DNA of 28,831 nt from UBA668 sp038234785. Lineage in GTDB: Bacteria; Actinomycetota; Acidimicrobiia; Acidimicrobiales; Ilumatobacteraceae. Shown piece after piece: positions 8,668 through 16,839 of this stretch. The notes beneath the pieces were generated by a model. It did no database searches, was not told the DNA's origin, and saw only the letters and a program-made list of their open reading frames with translations. The position numbers and the translations under genes were made by a program. The stretch is taken from NCBI GenBank assembly GCA_038234785.1, contig JBBQTC010000054.1, forward strand, positions 1 to 28,831. Direction: 5' to 3'. Each line of letters begins with the position of its first letter. Position 1 is the first letter of the stretch.

Positions 8668-9456
8668 ATGGCATTCACTGCGAAAGACGTACAGGCGCTT
8701 CGCCAGGCCACCGGCGCGGGCATGATGGACGCCAAGAAGGCCCTCGAGGCCAACGACGGCGACATGGAGGCCTCCAAGCAGTGGCTCCGTGAGAAGGGCC
8801 TCGCGGCCAGCGCCAAGCGCGATGACCGCGAGAACACCCAGGGCCTCGTGGCCCTGCTCATCGACGGCAACGTCGGTGCGATGGTGAAGCTCAAGAGCGA
8901 GACCGACTTCGTCGCTGCGAGCGACCTGTTCAAGGCCGAGGCGGCCGCGCTCGTCGAACTGGTCGTCGCCAAGGGCGAGGCCGCCGTCGCCGAGCGCTCC
9001 GAGATCCTCGACAACCTGAAGATCACGCTGAAGGAGAAGATCGAGCTCGGCGAGGTCGTTCGGATCGAAGCCGCCCCGGGCAACGTGCTCGACAGCTACC
9101 TGCACATGCAGGGCGGTCGAGGCGTCAACGGTGTGCTCGTCGAGATGAGCGGCGCCGACCAGGATCTGGCCCACGACGTGGCCGTCCACGTCGGCTTCGC
9201 CCGCCCCAAGTACCTCTCCAAGGACGACGTCCCCGCCGACGTCGTGGAGAAGGAACGAGCCACGCTCGAGACCCTCAGTCGCAACGAGGGCAAGCCCGAA
9301 GCGGCGCTGCCGAAGATCGTCGAGGGTCGGGTGAACGGCTTCTTCAAGGACGTCGCGTTGCTCGAGCAGCCCTACGCGAAGGACGACAGCAAGTCCGTGA
9401 AGCAGTTCATTGGCTCGGCCGCCATCGTGCGGTTCGCTCAGGTCGAGATCGGCTGA
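8668..9456 (+). CDS. tsf: Translation elongation factor Ts
   Basis: Encodes 262 residues, the length typical of actinobacterial EF-Ts. It recycles EF-Tu by exchanging GDP for GTP. The N-terminal UBA-like helix bundle (1-50) has VQALRQATGAGMMDAKKAL, followed by the conserved T79-D80-F81-V-A motif that inserts into EF-Tu. A later segment, YLHMQGGRGVNGVLVEM and VAVHVGFARPKYL, matches the core domain. It starts 6 bp after rpsB and ends 7 bp before pyrH, so all three are probably on one transcript. No unusual feature was seen. Confidence 0.97.
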   Translation: MAFTAKDVQALRQATGAGMMDAKKALEANDGDMEASKQWLREKGLAASAKRDDRENTQGLVALLIDGNVGAMVKLKSETDFVAASDLFKAEAAALVELVVAKGEAAVAERSEILDNLKITLKEKIELGEVVRIEAAPGNVLDSYLHMQGGRGVNGVLVEMSGADQDLAHDVAVHVGFARPKYLSKDDVPADVVEKERATLETLSRNEGKPEAALPKIVEGRVNGFFKDVALLEQPYAKDDSKSVKQFIGSAAIVRFAQVEIG

Positions 9457-9463
9457 CGCCCCC

Positions 9464-10189
9464 ATGACCTCGCCCCGGTGGAAGCGCATCGTCTTCAAAC
9501 CGTCGGGCGAGGCCTTGGCCGGTCCCGGCGGGTACGGCCTCGACGGCGAGACGCTCGCCTCCACTGCGAGGGAGATCATCGCCGTCCGTGAGATGGGCGT
9601 CGACGTCACCGTCGTCGTCGGTGGCGGCAACTTCTGGCGCGGCCGGCAGGGTGCGATGACCGGTATGGACGCCACCCAGAGCGACCACATCGGCATGCTC
9701 GGCACGGTGATGAACGCCCTGGCGCTGCAGGACGCCCTCGAACGGGCGGGGCAGACCACTCGTGTGCAGAGCGCGATCGAGATGCCCCGCATCGCCGAGC
9801 CCTACATCCGGCGTCGGGCCATGCGCCACCTGGAGAAGGGCCGCGTCGTCATCTTCGCGGCCGGTACCGGCAACCCGTTCTTCACCACCGACACTGCGGC
9901 GGCGCTCCGAGCCGCAGAGATCGACGCGGAAGCGTTGCTGAAGGGCACGCACTCCGGCGTCGATGGCGTCTACGACGCCGACCCCCGCTCCGTGCCCACC
10001 GCGACCAAGTATGACGAGGTGAGCTACATCGAGGTCATGACGAAGGACCTCAAGGTGATGGACGCCACGGCCATCGCGTTCTGTCGCGACAACAAGATCC
10101 CGATCGTCGTGTTCGACATGTCGTCGCCCGGTCGCCTGCAGGCGATCCTGCGTGGCGAGACCGTGGGCACCATCGTCCGCGACAGGTAG
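9464..10189 (+). CDS. pyrH: UMP kinase
   Basis: Encodes 241 residues, the usual length. It phosphorylates UMP to UDP with ATP in pyrimidine nucleotide synthesis. The amino-acid-kinase fold is clear: KPSGEAL near the start (most family members have K-L-S-G-E-A-L), VVGGGNFWRG (51-60), the nucleotide-binding GTGNPFFTTDTAA (134-146) and VDGVYDADPR. The ATG at 9464 is preferred over an upstream in-frame start inside tsf because it gives the family N-terminus. The order tsf-pyrH-frr is conserved in many bacteria. The K-P-S variant at the phosphate-binding Lys loop is mild and the Lys is retained. Confidence 0.96.
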   Translation: MTSPRWKRIVFKPSGEALAGPGGYGLDGETLASTAREIIAVREMGVDVTVVVGGGNFWRGRQGAMTGMDATQSDHIGMLGTVMNALALQDALERAGQTTRVQSAIEMPRIAEPYIRRRAMRHLEKGRVVIFAAGTGNPFFTTDTAAALRAAEIDAEALLKGTHSGVDGVYDADPRSVPTATKYDEVSYIEVMTKDLKVMDATAIAFCRDNKIPIVVFDMSSPGRLQAILRGETVGTIVRDR

Positions 10190-10194
10190 TGGAC

Positions 10195-10200
10195 TACGCT
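10195..10200 (+). promoter_or_regulatory. Leaderless-type -10 box before frr
   Basis: TACGCT is followed by 6 nt (GGCGGC) and the GTG at 10207. That is the spacing expected if transcription starts at the start codon itself. No Shine-Dalgarno is present. The box lies just after the pyrH stop codon, so frr may be transcribed both by read-through and from here. Confidence 0.4.
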
Positions 10201-10206
10201 GGCGGC

Positions 10207-10764
10207 GTGACCGAAGAAACGATCCTCGATGCCATCGAGAAGATGGAGAAGGCTGTCGAGCACGTGCAGGGGCAATTCACGTCCGTGCGCACGGGCCGGG
10301 CCACGCCTGCGCTCGTCGAGAAGTTGCTCGTCGAGTACTACGGCTCCACGCTGCCGCTGCAGCAACTTGCAGGGTTCCAGGTGCCCGAAGCACGCCAGTT
10401 GCTCGTCAAGCCGCACGACCGCGGCTCGTTGGGGGCGATCGAGAAGGCCATTCGCGACAGCGACCTCGGGGTCAACCCCAACAGCGACGGTGTCGTGATC
10501 CGGCTCAACTTCCCGCCCCTCACCGAGGAGCGGCGCAAGGAGTTCGTGAAGGTCGTCAAGCACATGGCCGAGGACGGTCGCATCGCAGTGCGTAATATTC
10601 GCCGCGACGCGCGCAAGCACTTGGAGGCCGCCGAGAAGGCAGGGGCGATCTCGGCCGACGAACTGGAACGCGCGGAGAGGGAAATGGAGAAGGTCACGCA
10701 CGATCACATCGAGCTGATCGACAGGGCCTTCGGGCGCAAAGAGCAAGAGTTGCTCGAGGTCTGA
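10207..10764 (+). CDS. frr: Ribosome recycling factor
   Basis: With the GTG at 10207 the product is 185 residues, exactly the common RRF length, and begins TEETILDAIEKMEKAVEH like other RRFs. An in-frame GTG at 10189 would add six residues. RRF splits post-termination ribosomes together with EF-G. Family motifs are present: RTGRATPALVEKLLVEYYG, PLQQLAGFQVPEAR, NPNSDGVVIRLNFPPLTEERR and RNIRRDARKHL. The gene follows pyrH by 17 bp and precedes cdsA by 65 bp; that gap contains a 10-bp palindrome ACGGGCCCGT (10786-10795) but nothing else recognised. Confidence 0.96.
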   Translation: MTEETILDAIEKMEKAVEHVQGQFTSVRTGRATPALVEKLLVEYYGSTLPLQQLAGFQVPEARQLLVKPHDRGSLGAIEKAIRDSDLGVNPNSDGVVIRLNFPPLTEERRKEFVKVVKHMAEDGRIAVRNIRRDARKHLEAAEKAGAISADELERAEREMEKVTHDHIELIDRAFGRKEQELLEV

Positions 10765-10829
10765 CCGCCGACAAGGCATCACAACGACGGGCCCGTGCAC
10801 ACGGCGCCAACACAGAGGTGAGGGGAACA

Positions 10830-12221
10830 ATGACGGACGATGCGTGGCGCCCAGGGCGTGACGACGAGGAAGAGGACTTCGGTCCTCCGCTGTTCTCCGA
10901 CGACCCTTCCGAGGGGGTGTCGGAGGGCGCGTTGTCGTTCGGCGACGGAGACACCGGGCCGCTGCCTCACTGGACGCAGCCGCCCACCGGCGAGATCCCG
11001 CGCGTGCTGAGCTCGGGCGGCGACGCGACCGACGACCTCGACGTGTGGTCGTCGTTCTCCGGTCAGTCACCGGCATGGCGCGACGACCGCGGTGGGCACG
11101 ACGAGTCCGGCGGCCTCGACGACATCACCGGCCTGTCGCCCGTGTTCGAACACCAGGACGACCCCTACGAGCCCGAGCCCGTGATCCGCGACGAGTCGGC
11201 ACCCGTCCGCCGCGAACCAGGTCGCATCACCATCGGCACCGACCCGACCGATGGCGCGTCGTCGCGCCCACAGGGAGCGGGTCGTCGTACTCGTCCTGGT
11301 GATCTGCCGTCGCGTGGCAGTCGACCGTCACGCCCGCCTGCCGGGCGCCCGAATTCGAAGAAGCCCGGCTCCGGCGGGGGACGCGACATGCCCACGGCCA
11401 TCGCCGTGGGCCTCGGTATCGCGGTCGTGTTCATCGCAGCCCTCAGGTATCGGCCCGCGGCCGTGGCGATCATCGTGGTGCTCGTGCTCGGTCTCGCCGC
11501 CGTCGAGTACTTCGACCGTGTCCGCGAGAAGGGATACATGCCGGCGTTCGTGCCCGGCATCATTGCGTGCGTCGCGGCTCCGTACGCCGCATACCACTAC
11601 GGCATCAATGCGTTGCCGTTGGTCATGGTGCTCGCGTTCGGTGCCTGCGCGATCAGTTTCGTCTTCTCCGCCGGCCTCGAGTCGAACCCCATGCCGAACA
11701 TGGCGATCACCACCCTCGGCATCACCTGGATCGGCATCCTCGGCTCGTTCGGGGCGGCGATGCTGTTCGTCGGCAACAGCCTGGGTCAATCGCGGGTGGG
11801 CACCGACACGCTCTGCCTGTTGGCCATTGGCGTCGTCGCCAACGATGTCGGCGCGCTCTTCGTGGGCAGCACCGTCGGGCGTACTCCGCTGCGGGCGTGG
11901 ATCAGCCCGAACAAGAGCATCGAGGGCCTCGTCGGCGGCACGCTGGCCACCCTCGGTGCGATGGTGCTGGTCGGCGTCACCGGCCGCTCGACCACATGGA
12001 ACAGCACCGGGGATCTCCTCATCCTCGGTCTGGTCATCGCCGTGGCAGCGCCGATCGGCGATCTCACGGAGAGCATGTTCAAGCGCAACCTCGACGTGAA
12101 GGACTTCGGTTCGATCGTGAAGGGCCACGGCGGTGTCCTCGATCGATTCGACGGCTTCCTGTTCACCCTGCCGGCGGTGTACTACCTGCTCGTGACGCTG
12201 CAGCCCTGGGTCACCAAGTAG
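10830..12221 (+). CDS. cdsA: Phosphatidate cytidylyltransferase with a long disordered N-terminus
   Basis: Encodes 463 residues. CdsA makes CDP-diacylglycerol from CTP and phosphatidic acid at the membrane, feeding all phospholipid synthesis. Residues 1 to about 187 are acidic and Pro/Gly-rich at first (DDEEEDFGPP), then basic near the membrane (GRRTRPGDLP, SRPSRPPAGRP), with no predicted fold. From about residue 189 come successive hydrophobic segments. The family signature near the C-terminus is complete: SMFKRNLDVKDFG followed by KGHGGVLDRFD. ISPNKSIEGLVGG before it is also typical. The ATG at 10830 has GAGGGG 5 nt upstream. The extension is longer than in E. coli CdsA (285 residues in total); extensions occur in other actinobacteria. 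Confidence 0.94.
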   Translation: MTDDAWRPGRDDEEEDFGPPLFSDDPSEGVSEGALSFGDGDTGPLPHWTQPPTGEIPRVLSSGGDATDDLDVWSSFSGQSPAWRDDRGGHDESGGLDDITGLSPVFEHQDDPYEPEPVIRDESAPVRREPGRITIGTDPTDGASSRPQGAGRRTRPGDLPSRGSRPSRPPAGRPNSKKPGSGGGRDMPTAIAVGLGIAVVFIAALRYRPAAVAIIVVLVLGLAAVEYFDRVREKGYMPAFVPGIIACVAAPYAAYHYGINALPLVMVLAFGACAISFVFSAGLESNPMPNMAITTLGITWIGILGSFGAAMLFVGNSLGQSRVGTDTLCLLAIGVVANDVGALFVGSTVGRTPLRAWISPNKSIEGLVGGTLATLGAMVLVGVTGRSTTWNSTGDLLILGLVIAVAAPIGDLTESMFKRNLDVKDFGSIVKGHGGVLDRFDGFLFTLPAVYYLLVTLQPWVTK

Positions 12222-12270
12222 CCCGACCGCGGTGCAACCTGCCCGTGGGGCTGCGAGACTTGGCAGCACC

Positions 12271-13413
12271 ATGAGCTCCGTCCGAGTCGCCATCGCCGGG
12301 TCGTCCGGCTCCATTGGGACGCAGACGCTCGATGTCGTGCGCGCCGAGGCCGGTCGCTACGAGGTGGTGGCGTTGGGAGTGGGTTCTTCGGTCGAGACGC
12401 TGATCGAGCAAGCGCTCGAGTTCCGGCCCAAGGTGGTCGCCGTCGCCGACCCGGCCGGCCGGGCCCGCGCCGCCGCAGCGCTCCCGTTCGCCGAAGTGGT
12501 GGCCGACCTCGCCGATCTGGCGGAAGCCGCCGACGTCGTCGTCAACGCTGTGGTCGGTTTCGCCGGACTCGCGGTCACGGTCCGTACGCTCCAAGCGGGC
12601 AAGCGCTTGGCCCTCGCCAACAAGGAGAGCCTCATCGCTGCCGGCCCGGTCGTGCAGCCACTTCGTGCCCTGCCCGGCGCGGAGATCGTGCCGGTCGACA
12701 GCGAGCACTGCGCGGTGCACCAGTGTCTGCGGTCCTCGGCCTTCGCCGAGCGCGAGGTGTCGCGCATCGTGCTCACCGCCAGCGGCGGACCGTTCCGTGG
12801 GCGCACGGCCGCGCAGCTCTGCGACGTCGGTGTCGATGAAGCGCTCGCGCACCCGACCTGGAAGATGGGACCGAAGATCACCATCGACTCCAGCACGCTG
12901 ATGAACAAGGGGCTCGAAGTGATCGAGGCCCACGAGCTGTTCGGTACCCCGTACGACTGCATCGAGGTCGTCGTGCACCCGCAGAGCATCGTGCACTCGA
13001 TGGCGGAGTTCACCGACGGCAGCACGATCGCCCAACTGAGCCTGCCCGACATGCGGCTCCCCATCGGCTATGCGCTGGCGTATCCGGCCCGCATCGCCAC
13101 TCCGTTCGGTCGAATCGACTGGGGATCGCTCGGTCGGCTCGATTTCGAGGCGCCCGATCTGGTCACGTTCCGCTGCCTGGCCCTCGCGTACGAGGCCGGG
13201 CGGGTGGGCAGCACCGCACCGGCGTGGCTCAGCGCCGCCAACGAGGTCGCCGTCGAGGCCTTCCTCGCCGGCCGGCTGCGCTGGTCGCAGATCGCCGACG
13301 TCTGCGATGCCGCGCTCCAGCGGTACGAGCCCGGTGCCGATCACACTGTCAACGACATCATCGCCGCCGACGCACGAGCCCGTGTGGTCGCCCAGGAGGT
13401 CCTGCCCGCATGA
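12271..13413 (+). CDS. dxr: 1-deoxy-D-xylulose 5-phosphate reductoisomerase
   Basis: Encodes 380 residues. It converts DXP to 2-C-methyl-D-erythritol 4-phosphate with NADPH, the committed step of the MEP isoprenoid pathway. The NADPH loop GSSGSIGTQTL (10-20) is at the N-terminus. Metal ligands D143 and E145 lie in VDSEHCAVHQ, and the substrate loop gives S207, S208, N212, K213 and E216 in DSSTLMNKGLE. The position after E145-H is Cys here where many enzymes have Asn or Ser. The ATG at 12271 gives the family N-terminus; an in-frame ATG at 12232 would add 13 residues. The stop overlaps the rseP start (ATGA). Together with ispG downstream it places two MEP steps in one run. Confidence 0.96.
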   Translation: MSSVRVAIAGSSGSIGTQTLDVVRAEAGRYEVVALGVGSSVETLIEQALEFRPKVVAVADPAGRARAAAALPFAEVVADLADLAEAADVVVNAVVGFAGLAVTVRTLQAGKRLALANKESLIAAGPVVQPLRALPGAEIVPVDSEHCAVHQCLRSSAFAEREVSRIVLTASGGPFRGRTAAQLCDVGVDEALAHPTWKMGPKITIDSSTLMNKGLEVIEAHELFGTPYDCIEVVVHPQSIVHSMAEFTDGSTIAQLSLPDMRLPIGYALAYPARIATPFGRIDWGSLGRLDFEAPDLVTFRCLALAYEAGRVGSTAPAWLSAANEVAVEAFLAGRLRWSQIADVCDAALQRYEPGADHTVNDIIAADARARVVAQEVLPA

Positions 13414-14660
13414 GTACCCGCATCGACCGTTTCAAGAACGAGATGGCGGCAGGTGGCTCGGTCACCGAACAGCCACCCGACGAGACACCCTCGACCGCGA
13501 CCATGGTGCTCGGCCTCGGCGCCTGGGTGGCGCTGTTCGTCGTGCTCTTCTTCGTCAGCCCGTGGATGCTCGTGTTCGTCGTCGGCGTGCTCGTGTCGGT
13601 CTTCCTGCACGAGGCCGGGCACTTCTGGACCGCCCGTCGCAGCGGCATGAAGGTCACCCAGTTCTTCATCGGCTTCGGGCCGCGCATCTGGAGCTTCCAC
13701 CGCGAGGGCATCGAGTACGGGCTTCGCGCCATCCCGCTCGGGGCGTTCGTGCGCATCATCGGCATGAACAACCTCGACGAGGTGCCCGAGGAGGACGAGC
13801 CGTTCACGTATCGCCAGGCGAGCTTCCCGAAGCGGATGTGGGTCATCACCGCCGGGTCGGCGATGCACATCATCATCGCGGTGATCACCATCACGTGCGT
13901 GTACGCGTTCGCCGGGCGCTTCGAGGAGGCCGGAAAGGTCACGATCTATTCGGTGTCGGCCGATTCGCCGGCCGGTATCGCCGGACTCCAGCCCAACGAC
14001 GTGATCCGAACGATCGGTGGCACCGAGGTCGCGACCGCCGAGGCGTTCCGGACCGTGCTCGCCGAGGCACAGCCCGGCACCACCGTCAGCATGGGCATCG
14101 AGCGGGCCGGCCAGGCGCTCACGCTGGACGCGACCCTGATCCAGTCCCCGTCGGCGCCCGAAGGCGTCACCAGGGGCTTCCTGGGTGTCACCAGCGACTC
14201 CCGCGACCGCGTTCAGCAGTCCTGGTCGGACGCGCTCACCCAGGGGCCGCGCGATCTCGTGACCGGTGTCGGTCAGGCGACGGTGGGCATTGCCAAGGTC
14301 TTGAACCCGGTCAACGTGTTCGGTCACCTCACCGGCTCCAACACCGACCCTTCGTCACGACCCACCACGCTCGTCGGCGCCACTCGGATCAGCCAGGACT
14401 TCGGCCAGAGCGACGGCTGGGCGGGCCTGTTCAGCCTGCTGGCCGCCCTCAACGTCTCGGTCGCCGTGTTCAACATGTTCCCGCTGCTCCCGCTCGACGG
14501 CGGGCATGCGGCGATCGCGATCTACGAGCGGGCCCGCGAGCGCAACGGCAAGCGGTACTTCGCCGACGTGTCCAAGCTCATGCCGGTCGTCTCGATCACG
14601 ATTGCACTGCTCGGGTTCATGTTCTTCACCGGGCTGTATCTCGACACCGTGAAGGGCTGA
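13410..14660 (+). CDS. rseP: Site-2 zinc metalloprotease of the RseP/Rip1 family (M50)
   Basis: Encodes 416 residues. These proteases cut membrane-bound anti-sigma factors and other substrates within the membrane. The zinc motif is H67-E68-A-G-H71 in a membrane segment, and the C-terminal partner motif NMFPLLPLDGGH supplies the Asp ligand. One PDZ domain lies in between (about 185-255, SPAGIAGLQPNDVI). Three or four membrane spans are visible: about 32-66, 150-172, 345-365 and 390-412. A ~30-residue polar N-terminus precedes the first span. AGGAGGT at 13394-13400 lies 9 nt before the ATG, which overlaps the dxr stop. The dxr-rseP-ispG order is the same as in other actinobacteria. Confidence 0.94.
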   Translation: MSTRIDRFKNEMAAGGSVTEQPPDETPSTATMVLGLGAWVALFVVLFFVSPWMLVFVVGVLVSVFLHEAGHFWTARRSGMKVTQFFIGFGPRIWSFHREGIEYGLRAIPLGAFVRIIGMNNLDEVPEEDEPFTYRQASFPKRMWVITAGSAMHIIIAVITITCVYAFAGRFEEAGKVTIYSVSADSPAGIAGLQPNDVIRTIGGTEVATAEAFRTVLAEAQPGTTVSMGIERAGQALTLDATLIQSPSAPEGVTRGFLGVTSDSRDRVQQSWSDALTQGPRDLVTGVGQATVGIAKVLNPVNVFGHLTGSNTDPSSRPTTLVGATRISQDFGQSDGWAGLFSLLAALNVSVAVFNMFPLLPLDGGHAAIAIYERARERNGKRYFADVSKLMPVVSITIALLGFMFFTGLYLDTVKG

Positions 14661-14685
14661 TCGACGTGAGCGGCCCGCTCCCTGG

Positions 14686-14691
14686 CACACT
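14686..14691 (+). promoter_or_regulatory. Possible leaderless-type -10 box before ispG
   Basis: CACACT, which keeps the key A2 and T6 of the -10 consensus, is followed by 6 nt (TGAGTC) and the GTG at 14698. No Shine-Dalgarno is present in the 37-bp gap after rseP. It is weaker than the TANNNT boxes elsewhere in the window. Confidence 0.3.
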
Positions 14692-14697
14692 TGAGTC

Positions 14698-15915
14698 GTG
14701 AGCTTCGAACGACGGTCCACGCGACAGATTCACGTCGGCAAGGTGCCCGTCGGTGGGGGAGCGCCCATCACGGTGCAGTCGATGACCATCACCAAGACGG
14801 CCGACGTCGAGGGAACGCTGCAACAGATCTACGCACTTGCGGCCGCCGGGTGCGACATCGTGCGATGCACGTGCAACGAGGCAGAGGCCGCAGAGGGTCT
14901 GGCGCAGATCGTGCCCCGTTCGCCGATCCCCGTGATCGCCGACATCCACCACCAGTACAAGATGGCACTCGCTGCGATGGAGGCGGGCGTCCACGGCTTG
15001 CGCCTGAACCCCGGCAACATCCGTCGGCCCGAGCACATCAAGGCGGTGGCGTCGGAGGCGAAGGACCGTGGCCTGCCGATTCGCATCGGTGTCAACGGCG
15101 GTTCGCTCGACCCGTCGCTCTACGACAAGCACGGTGGCCTCACGGCCGCGGCGATGGTCGAGAGCGCGATGCACGAGATCTCCTACTTCGAAGAGGTCGA
15201 CTTCCACGACTACAAGATCAGCGTGAAGGCCAGCAACGTGCCGCTGATGGTCGAGGCGTATCGGATGCTCAGCGAGGCCACCGACGCGCCGCTGCACCTC
15301 GGGGTCACCGAGGCCGGTCCGCCGCCGGCCGGCCTGGTGAAGGCCACGGCAGGCATCGCGACCCTGCTGCTCGAAGGCATCGGTGACACCATTCGCTACA
15401 GCCTCACCGCCGACCCGGTCGAGGAAGCCCGCGCCGGGCGTCAACTCCTCGAAGCCCTCGGATTGCGTGAACGCAAGAACGTCGACCTCATCGCCTGCCC
15501 CTCGTGCGGGCGTGCGGAGGTCGATGTGATCGACGTCGCGAACCGTGCGATGCAGGCGTTCGGAGACCGGAAGTTGCCGCTGCAGGTCGCCGTGATGGGC
15601 TGCGTCGTCAACGGCCCCGGTGAGGCGCGCGAGGCCGACCTCGGCATTGCCGCCGGTAACAAGCGCGGGCACCTCTTCGTGAAGGGCCGCAACGTCGCCG
15701 TCGTCAAGGAAGAGGACATGGTCGATGCGCTGGTCGAGTGGGCCGAGTTCATCAACGAACACGGCACCGACGCCGCCATCGCCCGAGCCGACACGAAACT
15801 CGCGGAGCGCGAGGCGGCCAAGGATCGTGGTGCCCTGCTCGACGAGAAGGGACTCGACGCCAACCACTCGATGGAGAAGATCGTCGAGATCCGACGCACC
15901 ATGAGCGGCGACTGA
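14698..15915 (+). CDS. ispG: 4-hydroxy-3-methylbut-2-en-1-yl diphosphate synthase
   Basis: Encodes 405 residues from a GTG. IspG reductively opens MEcPP to HMBPP, the penultimate MEP-pathway step, with a [4Fe-4S] cluster. Cluster ligands are C267 and C270 in CPSCG and C302 in MGCVVNGPGE, with E309 as the expected fourth ligand. The TIM-barrel part shows PITVQSMTITKTADVE, DIVRCTCNEAEAAEGL, PVIADIHHQYK, LRLNPGNI and IGVNGGSLD. The C-terminal ~40 residues (from about 365) are a charged helical tail beyond the cluster domain. The gene follows rseP and ends 16 bp before the nucleoside phosphorylase gene. Confidence 0.97.
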   Translation: MSFERRSTRQIHVGKVPVGGGAPITVQSMTITKTADVEGTLQQIYALAAAGCDIVRCTCNEAEAAEGLAQIVPRSPIPVIADIHHQYKMALAAMEAGVHGLRLNPGNIRRPEHIKAVASEAKDRGLPIRIGVNGGSLDPSLYDKHGGLTAAAMVESAMHEISYFEEVDFHDYKISVKASNVPLMVEAYRMLSEATDAPLHLGVTEAGPPPAGLVKATAGIATLLLEGIGDTIRYSLTADPVEEARAGRQLLEALGLRERKNVDLIACPSCGRAEVDVIDVANRAMQAFGDRKLPLQVAVMGCVVNGPGEAREADLGIAAGNKRGHLFVKGRNVAVVKEEDMVDALVEWAEFINEHGTDAAIARADTKLAEREAAKDRGALLDEKGLDANHSMEKIVEIRRTMSGD

Positions 15916-15931
15916 CGCGACGGCCGGCTTC

Positions 15932-16690
15932 GTGACCCACCATTCACCGCTCTTCGAGTTCGACCCCACGGTCGACGCCGTCATCAATCCCTCGATCCAC
16001 CGACCGCGCCTCGGGTTCCCTCGCCACGCAGTCATGTGCTGGTTCGGGGATGTCGTGCGCGACCGCACCGCCGGCATCGAACCCGTGCATCACATCCCGT
16101 TCGAACACGGTGACCACCCGATCTGCGTCATCGAGCATCGTGGTACGCCCGTCGCGCTCGTCAGCCCCGGGGTCGGAGCGCCGGCAGCGGTCACGTCGCT
16201 CGAGATCACCATCTCCTTGGGCGCGACGCACCTCATCGGATGCGGCGGTGCGGGAATCGTCCGACCGGGCTTCGACGTCGGGCATGTGATCGTGCCGACC
16301 GGCGCGGTGCGCGACGAGGGCACGAGCTATCACTACGCGCCACCGGATGCGGAGGTGGCGCCCCATCCTCGGGCACTCGCGGCGATCGACGACGTCCTCA
16401 CCGAAGCAGGCGTCCCGCACGATCGCGGGCTGACGTGGACGACCGATGCCTTCTTCCGCGAGACCCCCGGCAAGGTCGCCCGCCGGCGGGAGCAGGGCTG
16501 TCTCGCGGTGGAGATGGAGGCGTCGGCGATGTTCGCGTGTGCGACGTTCCGCGGAGCGGTCTACGCGCAGTTGCTCTATGCAGGTGACGACGTCAGTGCT
16601 GCGGAGTGGGATCACCGGCACTGGGTTCAGCAGACCGGCGCCCGCGAGCGCCTGCTCGACCTCGCCCTCGACGCCGTCATCCGCCTCTGA
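15932..16690 (+). CDS. Nucleoside phosphorylase-family protein (uridine phosphorylase-like)
   Basis: Encodes 252 residues from a GTG. The family cleaves nucleosides with phosphate to free base and ribose 1-phosphate, or hydrolyses related substrates. The PNP/UDP fold is supported by ALVSPGVGAPAAVTSLEITISLGATHLIGCGGAG (about residues 73-106), GAVRDEGTSYHY, and the sugar-binding signature CLAVEMEASAMFACA. An N-terminal segment of about 50 residues with FGDVVRD precedes the core. Base specificity cannot be assigned. No Shine-Dalgarno or clear -10 box is seen before the GTG, so read-through from ispG is likely. It is the last gene of the + strand run and converges with manA. Confidence 0.8.
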   Translation: MTHHSPLFEFDPTVDAVINPSIHRPRLGFPRHAVMCWFGDVVRDRTAGIEPVHHIPFEHGDHPICVIEHRGTPVALVSPGVGAPAAVTSLEITISLGATHLIGCGGAGIVRPGFDVGHVIVPTGAVRDEGTSYHYAPPDAEVAPHPRALAAIDDVLTEAGVPHDRGLTWTTDAFFRETPGKVARRREQGCLAVEMEASAMFACATFRGAVYAQLLYAGDDVSAAEWDHRHWVQQTGARERLLDLALDAVIRL

Positions 16691-16725
16691 CCCGTCGGGC
16701 CGCTCCGCTGACCGCCCTCTTTCCT

Positions 16726-16778
16726 CCTTCGTGTCATGGCTGGAGGCAGAAATTCCGCCTCCGCCGATGACACGAAGG
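16726..16778. repeat. Long hairpin between convergent genes (terminator or REP-like element)
   Basis: A perfect 12-bp stem pairs CCTTCGTGTCAT (16726-16737) with ATGACACGAAGG (16767-16778). Inside it GGC (16738-16740) pairs with GCC (16763-16765) and GGAGGC (16742-16747) with GCCTCC (16757-16762), leaving the loop AGAAATTCC. That gives about 21 bp of stem with one bulge. It is the main content of the 149-bp gap 16691-16839 between the + strand phosphorylase gene and the - strand manA. There is no U-run on either side, so a dispersed palindromic element is as likely as a bidirectional terminator. Confidence 0.6.
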
Positions 16779-16839
16779 GGTGTTTGCGGCGATGCGAGGA
16801 GTTGGCGGCGGTGCGGCGAGATCCGGGACGCGGGCGCGG

